DNA of 64,000 bases, taken from positions 34,619 through 98,618 of the forward strand of contig NVWA01000002.1 in assembly GCA_002746535.1 (NCBI GenBank), read 5' to 3'. Below the pieces are notes generated by a model, which did no database searches, had not been told where the DNA came from, and saw nothing but the letters and a program-made list of their open reading frames with translations. The position numbers and the translations under genes are program-made. Below, in pieces: positions 43,307 to 52,972 of this stretch. Source of the DNA: Planctomycetota bacterium (lineage in GTDB: Bacteria; Planctomycetota; GCA-2746535). Every line of letters begins with the position of its first letter. The stretch's first letter is position 1.

Positions 43307-46282
43307 TTAACGTTGTTTAAAACTATTCATTTTAGGACCATGTGGTTTTACGTAAGGCGCCACATTTGTATAACCAATATCTGGTAAATTGTTCATATCT
43401 GATGGAGGTACTTTCCAATCAACCAATGCTTTTTTAAAGGCAGGTTTTTTATTAGAAATTGCTTGACCGACAGCAACTCTAAATTGCCATAAACTTTGCG
43501 GATCAGCTTGTGCGAATTTAATTTTACCTGCATCCGTTTCGCTTGTTTTATGTATGGTAGCCTTAAGGCTGACGGCTTTATTCAAAGCATTGGCTACAGC
43601 AAAGTGATCTGCTTTATAAACCATTTTATACCATGTTAAGTATTCGATATCTTGCTGACCTCTGGTATATGACTTTAAACGGATTGACATTTTTACACCA
43701 CTTTCATGTGGATAAAATAGGCCTGTTTTAGAACCCTTAATCCAATCTTTTTCTTTGGCAATTGTTTGCCAAGGCAATATACCAGTGGCCCCTTGGCTCC
43801 AGGATAATAAAGACCATGCAGCTGGCTGAGTATTAGGCTCATGGACCTCATTGGTAGAACCATAATTGCCATAATAATTGCTATGCCATTGATTTAACTC
43901 ATCTTTCTTTTGACGAATTTTCTGTGGGTTAGCACCACCAATAATAACTCTATCACATACACCCCACATTGTTTCGCGACCGTGTTCGGGATAAGAAATA
44001 TCAGTTCGATAAATCATTTTTGCTTTTCCTTTAACAGGATCAACAGCTTGGTGAAACATAATCCCATAATAACGTAATGCCCAAAAATCTTGGGTACGGT
44101 TTGGCTCATCCAGAATCCATGGGCAAACAGATTTTGTATTTTTATTACGATAATAAATTTTATTATTTAAATAAAACTCAAAAAAAGTTTCATGATATCC
44201 CTTTTTATCCATATGTTTTGCAAATGCAGCATAGGCTTTTTTATTTTTTGAAACATAAGACTTCGACAAAGCACTGTCAATCCAATAATCACTTTTATAT
44301 TCACCTACAATATTAATAGGCCAATTTTCATTAAAACCAGTATATAGAGCAGGCACAGGCATTTCACCTCTCGGCAAACCCTTAAATGCAGAACCATCCA
44401 ATAAAGGGCCAATATTTTTATGGAACCAATCCCAACCCTCAAAGTCATCTCCATTAAAACTCATACGCCAAGCAGTACTTCCCTTCCAACCATAAGGTAG
44501 TTGATTAAGCACTAATCTATATTTATGAGCCAATCGATGTAATTCATAATTATTTTTTATATTAAATCGGTAAGAATTCATTTCACTAATAAAAGATAAC
44601 TTGTCCGGCAAAGTAAAATCCCAAACAGTTAAATCAATTGGTATTGTTAAGGATTTGCCCCCAACTGAAATTTTAATACTATGAGATGACTTACCGGCAT
44701 TTGCTTTATGTGGAATAAAAACTTCACAAACTACTGTGTGAAATTTTTGACCTTTCACTTTTACTTTTCCAATTTTAACAGGTATATTAATAGAACTCCC
44801 AACAGGAAATAAGGGATCAGGAACAGCGCCGATTTTACTACCTACATAAGCGGGTTCATATAGGTCTGCTTTTATTTCTCCTGAAAAATCTGTGGTAATT
44901 TGTATATTTTCACCTTGACCTTCAAGTACTAATTGAAACCAAACAAATTCATTTCTCGCACCAAATAAACGAATTTTTTTCTTCGCAGCACTAAACAAAT
45001 GGTTTCCACCACGGTATCCCTTTGGATGTTTAGGACTCACATTGCCCTTAATCGGATCAACCTTATCTAATACATCTATCACACCAATTTTTATACCACC
45101 AACACTTGGTAAATCTGTGGAAGGCGGAAAGGGCTTTATACTTGAAACAATTTCAACGATATTAGGTGCACCAGACAGTTGAATTTTGTGAGTAAATGAT
45201 TCGCCTTTATTTCCAGTAGCATCAATTGGAACAATCGTGATTGATAATTTCTGATTTGCAGAAAAAGCTAAATCCTGAATATGCATTTTACATACACCAC
45301 CAACGACACCAGCCATAGGAATTAAATATCTGGGAAAATGCTTACTTTTACCATTAGCATCAAGATAAGTTACGTCGTATCCAATAACTCCGGCCTTACC
45401 TACATCAGATGGTGTGATCCATTTAACCAGAGCTTCACCTGGTTTAAACCCTTTAGTAATCACTTTTATATATTTGACGGCATTGGGGCCTTTTGAATCT
45501 TTTTCACTTGTCCAAATTTCAAGATAAGGAGCTTTATTTTTTTTGTTGTGACGTGAATAACAAAACCGATTTGGATAATGTCTAAATTTAAATTTATTAT
45601 CTTGATCAGTCCATTCAGACCCGACTTCATCATTCACTGCAAAACCAAAACTAATTCCAGCTACTTTAGCAGCAATCACCTTAGGGTCTACAGCAACCGT
45701 TTGCCAACCGTTATCATCGGGTTGGGTACAATCAGCAAATTTCCAAGTCGTGTGACCTAAACCAAATATAACATCTAATACGGTACTACCCGCAAAGGAC
45801 CAGTCTCTCTTGCCTAATTCGACTTGGCTAAAGCAGGCCTCTCCATTTATTTTTTGATACCCTTTTTCAGCAGATCCTTCTTTCCAAACAGATGACATCG
45901 ACGATACCCCCACCCGATAAAAAGGATCTTTTGGTGAGGCATTATTTACATGCAACAGAGCACCAGTAATAATTTTTCCTTTTAAAGCCGAAATATCAGC
46001 ATCAAAAACAAAAAATTCTTGTCGACCTTTTAATTTTATTCGCTTTGTTTTTCCAGAATTGGTATATTTTTCCGATCCAACTAATGAGTAAATATCATCT
46101 TTACTAAACTTAAATTTCTGAGATTTTCCTGCAGGAGGCCATGTCGATTTATGCAATGATAAAGAATCACTATAAGCAGATGGCAAACCTGACTTAACAA
46201 CTTTAGCTGGCCATTTTTCTTGAGAATAAGAAATCGAAAAAACAGCAGAAATAATTAAACTAATAAATATACGAAAAAACAT
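43307..46282 (-). CDS. Secreted DUF4091 glycosidase-like protein
   Basis: 991 residues. Signal peptide 1-20. A DNRLRE/CBM-like beta-sandwich (about 40-270), a fibronectin-III-like segment (285-375), another beta domain (390-560) and a C-terminal barrel region (570-890) with DUF4091 features: LPDKLSFISEMNSY, CPWILDEPN and the Trp-rich AAWSLLSWSQGATGILPW. DEPN and WILDE carry likely acidic residues. First gene of the minus-strand set (start site GGGAGG). Predicted to act on an extracellular glycan. Confidence 0.75.
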   Translation of the reverse strand: MFFRIFISLIISAVFSISYSQEKWPAKVVKSGLPSAYSDSLSLHKSTWPPAGKSQKFKFSKDDIYSLVGSEKYTNSGKTKRIKLKGRQEFFVFDADISALKGKIITGALLHVNNASPKDPFYRVGVSSMSSVWKEGSAEKGYQKINGEACFSQVELGKRDWSFAGSTVLDVIFGLGHTTWKFADCTQPDDNGWQTVAVDPKVIAAKVAGISFGFAVNDEVGSEWTDQDNKFKFRHYPNRFCYSRHNKKNKAPYLEIWTSEKDSKGPNAVKYIKVITKGFKPGEALVKWITPSDVGKAGVIGYDVTYLDANGKSKHFPRYLIPMAGVVGGVCKMHIQDLAFSANQKLSITIVPIDATGNKGESFTHKIQLSGAPNIVEIVSSIKPFPPSTDLPSVGGIKIGVIDVLDKVDPIKGNVSPKHPKGYRGGNHLFSAAKKKIRLFGARNEFVWFQLVLEGQGENIQITTDFSGEIKADLYEPAYVGSKIGAVPDPLFPVGSSINIPVKIGKVKVKGQKFHTVVCEVFIPHKANAGKSSHSIKISVGGKSLTIPIDLTVWDFTLPDKLSFISEMNSYRFNIKNNYELHRLAHKYRLVLNQLPYGWKGSTAWRMSFNGDDFEGWDWFHKNIGPLLDGSAFKGLPRGEMPVPALYTGFNENWPINIVGEYKSDYWIDSALSKSYVSKNKKAYAAFAKHMDKKGYHETFFEFYLNNKIYYRNKNTKSVCPWILDEPNRTQDFWALRYYGIMFHQAVDPVKGKAKMIYRTDISYPEHGRETMWGVCDRVIIGGANPQKIRQKKDELNQWHSNYYGNYGSTNEVHEPNTQPAAWSLLSWSQGATGILPWQTIAKEKDWIKGSKTGLFYPHESGVKMSIRLKSYTRGQQDIEYLTWYKMVYKADHFAVANALNKAVSLKATIHKTSETDAGKIKFAQADPQSLWQFRVAVGQAISNKKPAFKKALVDWKVPPSDMNNLPDIGYTNVAPYVKPHGPKMNSFKQR

Positions 46283-46302
46283 TCAAACCTCCCTGGAAGT
46301 TA

Positions 46303-47376
46303 TTATTTAGATAGTATTTCAGAATGACATATTTGCGTAATCAAAGAGTCGCCGACCCCTTTGTCAATACTGCGCAGGATATCGTAGCTTAGCTCGCCCA
46401 ATTCTTTAAAATCACATTTCGCTATATATTTAGCAAAATCAAGACGACCCTCTAGCTGATTTTCAGGTGCCCAACCCACAATATCAACTTTTTCTAATCC
46501 TAAATCTTTACAAATTTCATGGACATCATCGACATATTCAGTCACAATGGCTGTAGGGTGTTCATTCTGTTCCATCGCTTTTACAAATCTTTCTTTAAGA
46601 TTCAAATCAGTATCAAAACTAGTTAGATATAAATCTACACCAGGTTTGATTCCGGCACTACGACATGCTAACCTATAACCCGTATATCGTTGGCGTAGAC
46701 AAAGATCATAATTTACATGCGTTGGCTCAACGCCTCCCATAAACCAAATGTTTTTATGACCTTCATCAATCAATTTTTTTGTTAAGTCGAAAGCTGATAA
46801 CTCATTATCAAAATAAGTCGAATGAACCCCAACATCTGATGCATCAATATCCGTGGCTATTATTGGAATTCCAATTTGTTTTAAGGAAGCGATTAATCCA
46901 AGATTGAGAATATTAACTAAGATTAAAACGTCTACTTCGTGCCGAATTATATCTTGCTCATCTACATAATAGAATTGTCCTCTATGCTTTTTTCGAAGAT
47001 GAAATAACGTTATGCTTTTTTCATCTTTTAAGGCATTAAACTGTATTGTTTGCAACAAAGAGTTAAACATTGACTTACTCATCATGTCAACGCTCATCCC
47101 ACATAAGATACCGATCTTCTTACATTCTTTTCGAATAGGAGCTACAAATGTACCACTACCTAGCTGGCTGTATAAAAAAGATTCTTTGCAAAGTTCGGCT
47201 AATGCTCGTTGCACCGTTGCCAAACTAATTTGATAACGATCACAAAGATTTCGCATACTGGGTAATCGATCATGGGCTTTTAGGTCACCAGCACTTATTT
47301 GAGTTTTAATAAGATGCTTTAAACTTTTATAGGATTTCCGACCTGCTGGAGAAGAGGGTAATTCATAAATCGTCAT
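46303..47376 (-). CDS. GntR-type HTH fused to a periplasmic-binding-type ligand domain
   Basis: 357 residues. The winged helix (about 17-80) contains RLPSMRNLCDRYQISLATVQRALAEL. A LacI/AraR-like sugar-binding domain follows (86-350), with FDNELSAFDLTKKL and NIWFMGG segments. These regulators respond to sugars and bind operators near their own or neighbouring genes. Lies just upstream of the DUF4091 gene on the same strand and is paralogous to the regulator at 47.5 kb. Confidence 0.88.
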   Translation of the reverse strand: MTIYELPSSPAGRKSYKSLKHLIKTQISAGDLKAHDRLPSMRNLCDRYQISLATVQRALAELCKESFLYSQLGSGTFVAPIRKECKKIGILCGMSVDMMSKSMFNSLLQTIQFNALKDEKSITLFHLRKKHRGQFYYVDEQDIIRHEVDVLILVNILNLGLIASLKQIGIPIIATDIDASDVGVHSTYFDNELSAFDLTKKLIDEGHKNIWFMGGVEPTHVNYDLCLRQRYTGYRLACRSAGIKPGVDLYLTSFDTDLNLKERFVKAMEQNEHPTAIVTEYVDDVHEICKDLGLEKVDIVGWAPENQLEGRLDFAKYIAKCDFKELGELSYDILRSIDKGVGDSLITQICHSEILSK

Positions 47377-47531
47377 AAAAAGAAAAACTCCGTTTAATCA
47401 AGAACAGTACAATACTTACAAATCATAACAAATAAACAACTAATTTTATAATATATTAATACAATTTATTATGATTAGAACAATATGTACTTTCTTTGGG
47501 CATTTGCTAATTATGTAAAAGATAATAAATG

Positions 47532-48599
47532 CTAAGCAGATAGTATCTCAGATTCTATTACAGACTTTAACATTATTGATTTGTCACCCTGATCAATTTT
47601 TTGAAGAATATTATAAGACAACTCTGCTAAATCCTCGAAATCGCACTTTGCCATGTACTTGATAAGATCACATTTCTTTGAAAAAATTTCTAAATTATTA
47701 GACCAACCGGCCATCTCAACATTGGTTAATCCAAACTCATGGCAACAATTATTTACAATTTCACTGTACTCCCCAACAATTGCAGTAGGCGCTTCATATG
47801 TTTCGAGTGCTTCGACAAAACTTTTTTTTAAATTATGCGTACTGTGATCCTTCATAAATATTTCAACGCCCGGCTTGACACCTGCTCCACGACAAGCTAA
47901 TTTATAGCCCGTATAACGTTGACGAAGACAAAGGTCATACTTATCGTGATTTGGAGCCACACCTCCAACAAACCAAATATTTCGATGTCCATCTTGCAAT
48001 AGACGTTGGGTTAAATCAAATCCAGATAATTCATTATCAAAATAAATAGAATGCACGCCTATGTCTGTAGCATCTAAATCTGTAGCAATAATAGGAATTC
48101 CAATTTTTTTCAATGATGAGATCAACCCAAGATTTACGATATTGATCAAAAATAATGCATCAATCTCATGATCAATAATATTTTGCTCATCTACATAAAA
48201 AAGATGTCGATTCTTTTGTTTTCTAAGATGGAACAAGGTCACGCTTTTTTCATCAGCTAAAGCATTATATTGCAAAACCTGAATCAAAGTGTTATACATT
48301 GAATTAGTCAAAATTTCTTTTCCACATATAACACCTATCTTCATGCTAACTTTATGAATGGGTGATACAAAAATACCATTCCCTTTTTCGCTATACAAAA
48401 CAGATTCTTTGTAGAGCTCCGATAATGCACGGTTAACAGTAGCAGGACTAATTTCATATTGATCACAAATTTTTTGCATAGTCGGCAATCGATCGTGAAC
48501 TTTTAATTCCCCTGAATTAATCTGATTTTTAATAAGGCTCATTAAATCCTTATAAGATTTTCGCCCAGATGCAGAAGTAGGAAGTATTGTTTTTTTCAT
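47532..48599 (-). CDS. Second GntR/periplasmic-binding-type regulator, paralogue
   Basis: 355 residues with the same domain plan and near-identical segments to the preceding regulator (SASGRKSYKDL, HLRKQKNRHLFYVDEQ, VGVHS-type FDNELSGFDLTQRL). The pair is a tandem duplication. It is divergent from the pseudopilin gene at 48.8 kb, and the 204-base gap between them contains two copies of a 15-bp motif. Confidence 0.88.
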   Translation of the reverse strand: MKKTILPTSASGRKSYKDLMSLIKNQINSGELKVHDRLPTMQKICDQYEISPATVNRALSELYKESVLYSEKGNGIFVSPIHKVSMKIGVICGKEILTNSMYNTLIQVLQYNALADEKSVTLFHLRKQKNRHLFYVDEQNIIDHEIDALFLINIVNLGLISSLKKIGIPIIATDLDATDIGVHSIYFDNELSGFDLTQRLLQDGHRNIWFVGGVAPNHDKYDLCLRQRYTGYKLACRGAGVKPGVEIFMKDHSTHNLKKSFVEALETYEAPTAIVGEYSEIVNNCCHEFGLTNVEMAGWSNNLEIFSKKCDLIKYMAKCDFEDLAELSYNILQKIDQGDKSIMLKSVIESEILSA

Positions 48600-48642
48600 G
48601 CTAAAATTCTTGTGGCCCTAATCTAAAGCATATTAATATATA

Positions 48643-48657
48643 ATAAACATAACAATA
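48643..48657. promoter_or_regulatory. Direct repeat copy 1, possible operator
   Basis: ATAAACATAACAATA, first of two identical copies 52 bases apart in the divergent region between the GntR-type regulator and the pseudopilin. Role as operator is inferred. Confidence 0.5.
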
Positions 48658-48694
48658 TTTTAGTCAACTAATAGACTTTACATAGTAATTTTAT

Positions 48695-48709
48695 ATAAAC
48701 ATAACAATA
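48695..48709. promoter_or_regulatory. Direct repeat copy 2, possible operator
   Basis: Second identical ATAAACATAACAATA, 95 bases before the pseudopilin ATG 48804. Spacing between the copies is near five helical turns, which would suit cooperative binding. Confidence 0.5.
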
Positions 48710-48803
48710 AAGCATCAAAAAACTTCACCTAATTCATTGAATATGATTTCTACAAGGATACTATAAAAATACCTAAAGATTTAGCTTAACCAGTAAGAAA
48801 ATT

Positions 48804-50042
48804 ATGAAAAAGAATTACTTTTCCTTGATTGAGTTATTAGCTGTAATAGTTGTCATTTTAATTCTGATGACTCTATTCGTACCCTCTCTTTCTAACGTTA
48901 GAAAAAAAGCTAGAACAGCAATTTGTGCAAATGATTTGAAACAATTAGGAACATTAATTGGTACTTATGCTAACGATCATGATGGCAGATTACCTTATAC
49001 CAACAACAATACTAGCAGATGGGTCAAAGAACAAAAACCTTCCTACCTTGATAGGCGAGGAGTAGGTAGGCTATATGGTTCTTGGGCAGGTCACCTTATC
49101 CCCTATTTAAATATTAATCTAAAATCTTGGGATCATGGCAATTGGACTTATGATAATGCAAGATCTACAGGAAACTTAGTTTATAAACTCACATGGACCT
49201 TTCAATCCAATCTTGATGATATTGACAAGAGAACAGATCGTTGGGGTACATCAAAAAATTTAGTGAATTGGCAACTAATGCATGACATGTTTTTTGAGGG
49301 TGGTCACGGAGCTTTGAAAATATTTATTTGCCCAGACGCTCCAAGAACATTTACTCATAAATACTATGAAGATGGCATAAGAGTTCCTCGCGTATCTGGA
49401 CTCATTCCTCCCAAAAGCGGCTTTCTAAAAGGCCTGCCTTCATCATATTTATGCAATGGTCCTTTATTTAACGGATCAGATAATCTTAACTCAAAAAGAC
49501 TCGAAGATGCCTTTTCTAATAATTACTTATTATTAGAAGGCGTAGACCAATACTCTGAAAAGATAAATGGAATGGCGACACCAAATGCTTACTCGTTTTT
49601 TTTCTCTTATATGTCCTGGACAAATGGTTTTCAAGGATGGACAGGTAGTAGATACGATATGGCAGCATCCTTTATGCATGACAATACTGAAGAAGTTTGG
49701 TTTTCAGATAGCCGAGGGTACAACGGAGCAGGCCGCTTTGCTGATGGTCAAAGATACAATAAAGTTTTTAGTCCTAATTCAATTGCTTCCATAAGATGGT
49801 CTCAATTTGAACGTCATCATCACAAATTAGTATCCAATCAATATCCTGGTCAAGATTGGGAAAACTTTGAAATGCCATGGACAAAAAATAAATTTTCTGT
49901 GAGCCGCTATTATAGTTCCGACACATCTGTTTCATATACTTATGGAAATATGAATATGCTTAATGCCGATTTCTCAGTCAAAAAAACCCACGTTGGCTGG
50001 CTCTTTGAAAATGCCAGAACCTTAACGCAAGTAAATGAATAA
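48804..50042 (+). CDS. Long pseudopilin, paralogue A
   Basis: 412 residues. MKKNYFSLIELLAVIVVIL is the class III signal with Tyr at the -1 position instead of Gly. The body shares many segments with the next gene (DMFFEGGHGALK, LLLEGVDQYS, NMNMLNADFSVKKTHVGWLFENAR). The pair lies beside two regulators and the carbohydrate locus. Probably a surface or secretion component linked to polysaccharide use. Confidence 0.85.
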   Translation: MKKNYFSLIELLAVIVVILILMTLFVPSLSNVRKKARTAICANDLKQLGTLIGTYANDHDGRLPYTNNNTSRWVKEQKPSYLDRRGVGRLYGSWAGHLIPYLNINLKSWDHGNWTYDNARSTGNLVYKLTWTFQSNLDDIDKRTDRWGTSKNLVNWQLMHDMFFEGGHGALKIFICPDAPRTFTHKYYEDGIRVPRVSGLIPPKSGFLKGLPSSYLCNGPLFNGSDNLNSKRLEDAFSNNYLLLEGVDQYSEKINGMATPNAYSFFFSYMSWTNGFQGWTGSRYDMAASFMHDNTEEVWFSDSRGYNGAGRFADGQRYNKVFSPNSIASIRWSQFERHHHKLVSNQYPGQDWENFEMPWTKNKFSVSRYYSSDTSVSYTYGNMNMLNADFSVKKTHVGWLFENARTLTQVNE

Positions 50043-50142
50043 GAATTTAAAGTACTCGTTTGATGGAATAAGCATATTTAAACGATTCTACAAGTTAAGA
50101 ATTTATCTTTTTTAACATAGGGGTTAAGCGATAATAATTAAA

Positions 50143-50155
50143 AAACATAACAATA
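50143..50155. promoter_or_regulatory. Third copy of the operator-like motif
   Basis: AAACATAACAATA matches 13 of the 15 bases of the copies at 48643 and 48695, 160 bases before the second pseudopilin's start. A similar ATATAACAATATAT stretch follows at about 50163-50176. Confidence 0.4.
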
Positions 50156-50314
50156 ATCAATATATATAACAATATATATGCATTATATTCAGTATTACAT
50201 AACAGTATTTCATTAGCAGAACAGTTATTGCTTTAAAATAATTGTTTAATAGTGTTATATGACTAATATCCGTTTGTGAGCTATACTTAAAATAGATTGG
50301 CATCAAGGGGTATT

Positions 50315-51547
50315 ATGAAAAAGTATTTTTTTTCACTTATTGAATTAATGGCAGTTATCGTTGTCATATTAATTTTACTGACGTTGTTTGTTCCAACGCT
50401 TGCAAAAGTACGCAAAAAAGCGCGAACCGTAATTTGCGCCAACCAAGTAAAACAATTGGGGGTATTAATAGGTACCTATGCTAATGACCACGACGGAAGA
50501 TTACCTTACTCAAATAATAATTTTAATTATCTAGCTACAGGCAAACCATCCTATTTAGACGATCGAGAAAAAGGTCACCTATACGGAGGTTGGGCAGGTC
50601 ATCTGATGCCATACTTTGACCTAAAGATAAAGTCATGGGGATTAGGTTTTTGGAATTATGAAAACTCTTCATGTTCAGGGTGCTGCAGTAATTACGATTG
50701 GACATTTAATGCACCAAGTGATGATATAGACAGAAGAACTGATCGTTGGGGCTCAAAAAACGGATTGGATAATTGGCAACTAATGCAAGATATGTTTTTT
50801 GAAGGGGGACATGGCGATTTAAAAACTGTCATTTGCCCAGAGGCACCAAATACATTTACTAATAGATATTATAATGATGAGAAAAGAGTGCCGAGAGTTT
50901 CTGGAATACTACCTTATAGATGGGGTAGCTTAAAAGGCTTACCATCATCTTACTTAGCTCATGGAGCACTATTTAATGGAAAAGGAAATGTCAACTCTGT
51001 TAGATTAGAAGATGTGTTTAGTTCTAATTATTTACTATTAGAGGGTGTAGATCATTATTCACAATATATCAACGGCATGACAGCTCCAAGTTACACGCAG
51101 TTTTTCACGTATTCAGCAGGTGGCGGAAATGCCGTCAACAAGATTGTGGGGAGTAAAGATGACATGGCTGCCTCCTTTATGCATGACGATACCGAAGAAG
51201 TGTGGTTCTCGAATCAACCTGGATATAATGGACCATTGAAATTTGCTGACGGACAACGATATACAAGATTATTTGGTCCGACTTCAATTGCATCTGTAAG
51301 ATGGAATCAATTTGCACGACATCATCATAAATTAGTTTCAAATCAATATCCTGGTGAAAAGTGGGAGAATTTTGAAATCCCACAATCAAAAGGCAAATTT
51401 TTGATTCAGCGCCATTTTACAGCTGATGATTCTTCTTCTTATATATTTGGTAATATGAATATACTACTCGCCGATTTCTCAGTAAAAAATGCGCATGTTG
51501 GATGGCTTTTTGAAAATGGTAGAACGTTAGGGCAAGTAAACGAGTAA
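50315..51547 (+). CDS. Long pseudopilin, paralogue B
   Basis: 410 residues from ATG 50315, chosen over the upstream TTG 50297 because an AAGGGG ribosome site sits about eight bases before it and the product then starts MKKYFFSLIELM like its paralogue. -1 position is Phe. Closely similar to the 48.8 kb gene over the whole length; C-terminus NMNILLADFSVKNAHVGWLFENGRTLGQVNE-like (given in part). A tandem duplicate. Confidence 0.85.
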   Translation: MKKYFFSLIELMAVIVVILILLTLFVPTLAKVRKKARTVICANQVKQLGVLIGTYANDHDGRLPYSNNNFNYLATGKPSYLDDREKGHLYGGWAGHLMPYFDLKIKSWGLGFWNYENSSCSGCCSNYDWTFNAPSDDIDRRTDRWGSKNGLDNWQLMQDMFFEGGHGDLKTVICPEAPNTFTNRYYNDEKRVPRVSGILPYRWGSLKGLPSSYLAHGALFNGKGNVNSVRLEDVFSSNYLLLEGVDHYSQYINGMTAPSYTQFFTYSAGGGNAVNKIVGSKDDMAASFMHDDTEEVWFSNQPGYNGPLKFADGQRYTRLFGPTSIASVRWNQFARHHHKLVSNQYPGEKWENFEIPQSKGKFLIQRHFTADDSSSYIFGNMNILLADFSVKNAHVGWLFENGRTLGQVNE

Positions 51548-51559
51548 AGAGATAAATCC

Positions 51560-51946
51560 TTAATTTAGATTCAATGTTGAAAGCATTTTTTGCAACTCAT
51601 CCATTTTGATAGGTTTTGCCAAAAACCCATCACAATTTAAACTATAAGCTCTTGTAATATTTTCTTTATCATCAAGGGCTGACACCATAACTATCTTTGT
51701 ATGATCAAATGTATTAATTTTCATTTTTAATTCGAAAGCTCGTATTTCTTTGAGAGCTTCCAGCCCTCTTTTAATTGGCATACTAATATCAAGGCAAATT
51801 AAATCATATTGATCTTCTGCAGATTCTTTAAAAGCATTGACTGCTTCTTGCCCATTAACGGCTACATGACAAACACCGTATTTACTCAACATCGAAACCA
51901 ATAAATTTCGGCTGACAAAATTATCTTCTACAATAAGGATTTTCAT
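51560..51946 (-). CDS. Single-domain response regulator (receiver)
   Basis: 128 residues, CheY-like with no output domain. Acidic pocket ED (7-8), phosphoacceptor D53 in CLDISMP, and K in FLAKPI near the C-terminus. Convergent with the pseudopilin (12 bases apart). Partner kinase unknown. Confidence 0.9.
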   Translation of the reverse strand: MKILIVEDNFVSRNLLVSMLSKYGVCHVAVNGQEAVNAFKESAEDQYDLICLDISMPIKRGLEALKEIRAFELKMKINTFDHTKIVMVSALDDKENITRAYSLNCDGFLAKPIKMDELQKMLSTLNLN

Positions 51947-51988
51947 TTTTACTCAATGATTACATTTTAATTTCAGAGGTTATTTAAA

Positions 51989-52357
51989 TTAACAAGATTG
52001 AATTTTTGATATTGAATCGAGTGATAATTCTAATTCTTTAGGTTCTATAGGCTTATCAATCATTTTTATATACGCATTAGATTTCTTCAGAACATCCGTT
52101 AACTGTTTTGTGAAAAAACCTGAAATAACAATAAAACTTTGACTTGGATTTTGGTCAAACATTTTTTCAATCATTTCATCTCCACGCAAATTTGGCATTA
52201 GAAAATCTGTGATAATTACACTATACTCATTATTCTCACTATAGTGGCTTAAAGCTGTTAAAGGATCATTAAAACAAATCACATCATGCTTCTCACTTAA
52301 ATAGGCTTTAAGCGCTTCGGTGATATTGACTTCATCGTCTACAATAAGAATTTTCAT
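51989..52357 (-). CDS. Single-domain response regulator (receiver)
   Basis: 122 residues from ATG 52357 (MKILIVDDE), preferred over 52381, which would add eight residues not usual for the family. D51 in VIITDFLMP is the phosphoacceptor and K is in MIDKPIEP. Same strand as the receiver gene at 51.6 kb, 42 bases upstream of it. Confidence 0.88.
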   Translation of the reverse strand: MKILIVDDEVNITEALKAYLSEKHDVICFNDPLTALSHYSENNEYSVIITDFLMPNLRGDEMIEKMFDQNPSQSFIVISGFFTKQLTDVLKKSNAYIKMIDKPIEPKELELSLDSISKIQSC

Positions 52358-52567
52358 AAATACATATTTAAAATTAATCATTACCTTTAACAGTCATTAT
52401 TCTATAATGAAAAGTAATAAAATCCATATGCTTAAATACCCAAATAAAAAGAGGCGTTTCGATGTGATAGTTTATCCCTCTAATATACTTAAATTAAAAT
52501 AAATATTATTAATTGAACTCTTTGCAATAAATTGATAAAATAATGAAGATTCAATAAAGGGAAAATA

Positions 52568-52933
52568 ATGAGTGTGAAAATATTAATCGCAGACGACGAC
52601 AACGATATTAGAGAATTAATCAAGAATATATTAATATTAGAAGATTACATTATTTTAGAAGCAGCAAATGGTGACGAGGCATTAAAAATATTAGACCAAC
52701 AAGAAGTTAATCTTTTGATTACTGATATTTTTATGCCAAAAATGAGTGGCATTGAACTCGCCGTCAAAATTAAAGCCCATTACGCAAATTTAAAAATATT
52801 AGGAATTACTGGTGGAGGAAATTTTGTCTCCTCAGATCAAGTTAAAATGATGTCCAATGATTTTTTTACATCATTTTTAAAGAAACCTTTTGAATACACC
52901 GAATTGATTGAAAAAGTAAAAGAATTATTATGA
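52568..52933 (+). CDS. Single-domain response regulator (receiver)
   Basis: 121 residues. ADDD acidic pocket, phosphoacceptor D53 in LITDIFMP, T in GITGGG and K in LKKPF. Divergent from the two minus-strand receivers. Convergent with the GT2 gene. Confidence 0.9.
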   Translation: MSVKILIADDDNDIRELIKNILILEDYIILEAANGDEALKILDQQEVNLLITDIFMPKMSGIELAVKIKAHYANLKILGITGGGNFVSSDQVKMMSNDFFTSFLKKPFEYTELIEKVKELL

Positions 52934-52972
52934 GAAGAACAACCCCACAAATCCTATTAGCTAATATGAAGA

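Noticed and set aside
50297..50314. TTG start for pseudopilin B
   Set aside because: It would add MASRGI before the class III signal and bypass the AAGGGG ribosome site placed for ATG 50315.
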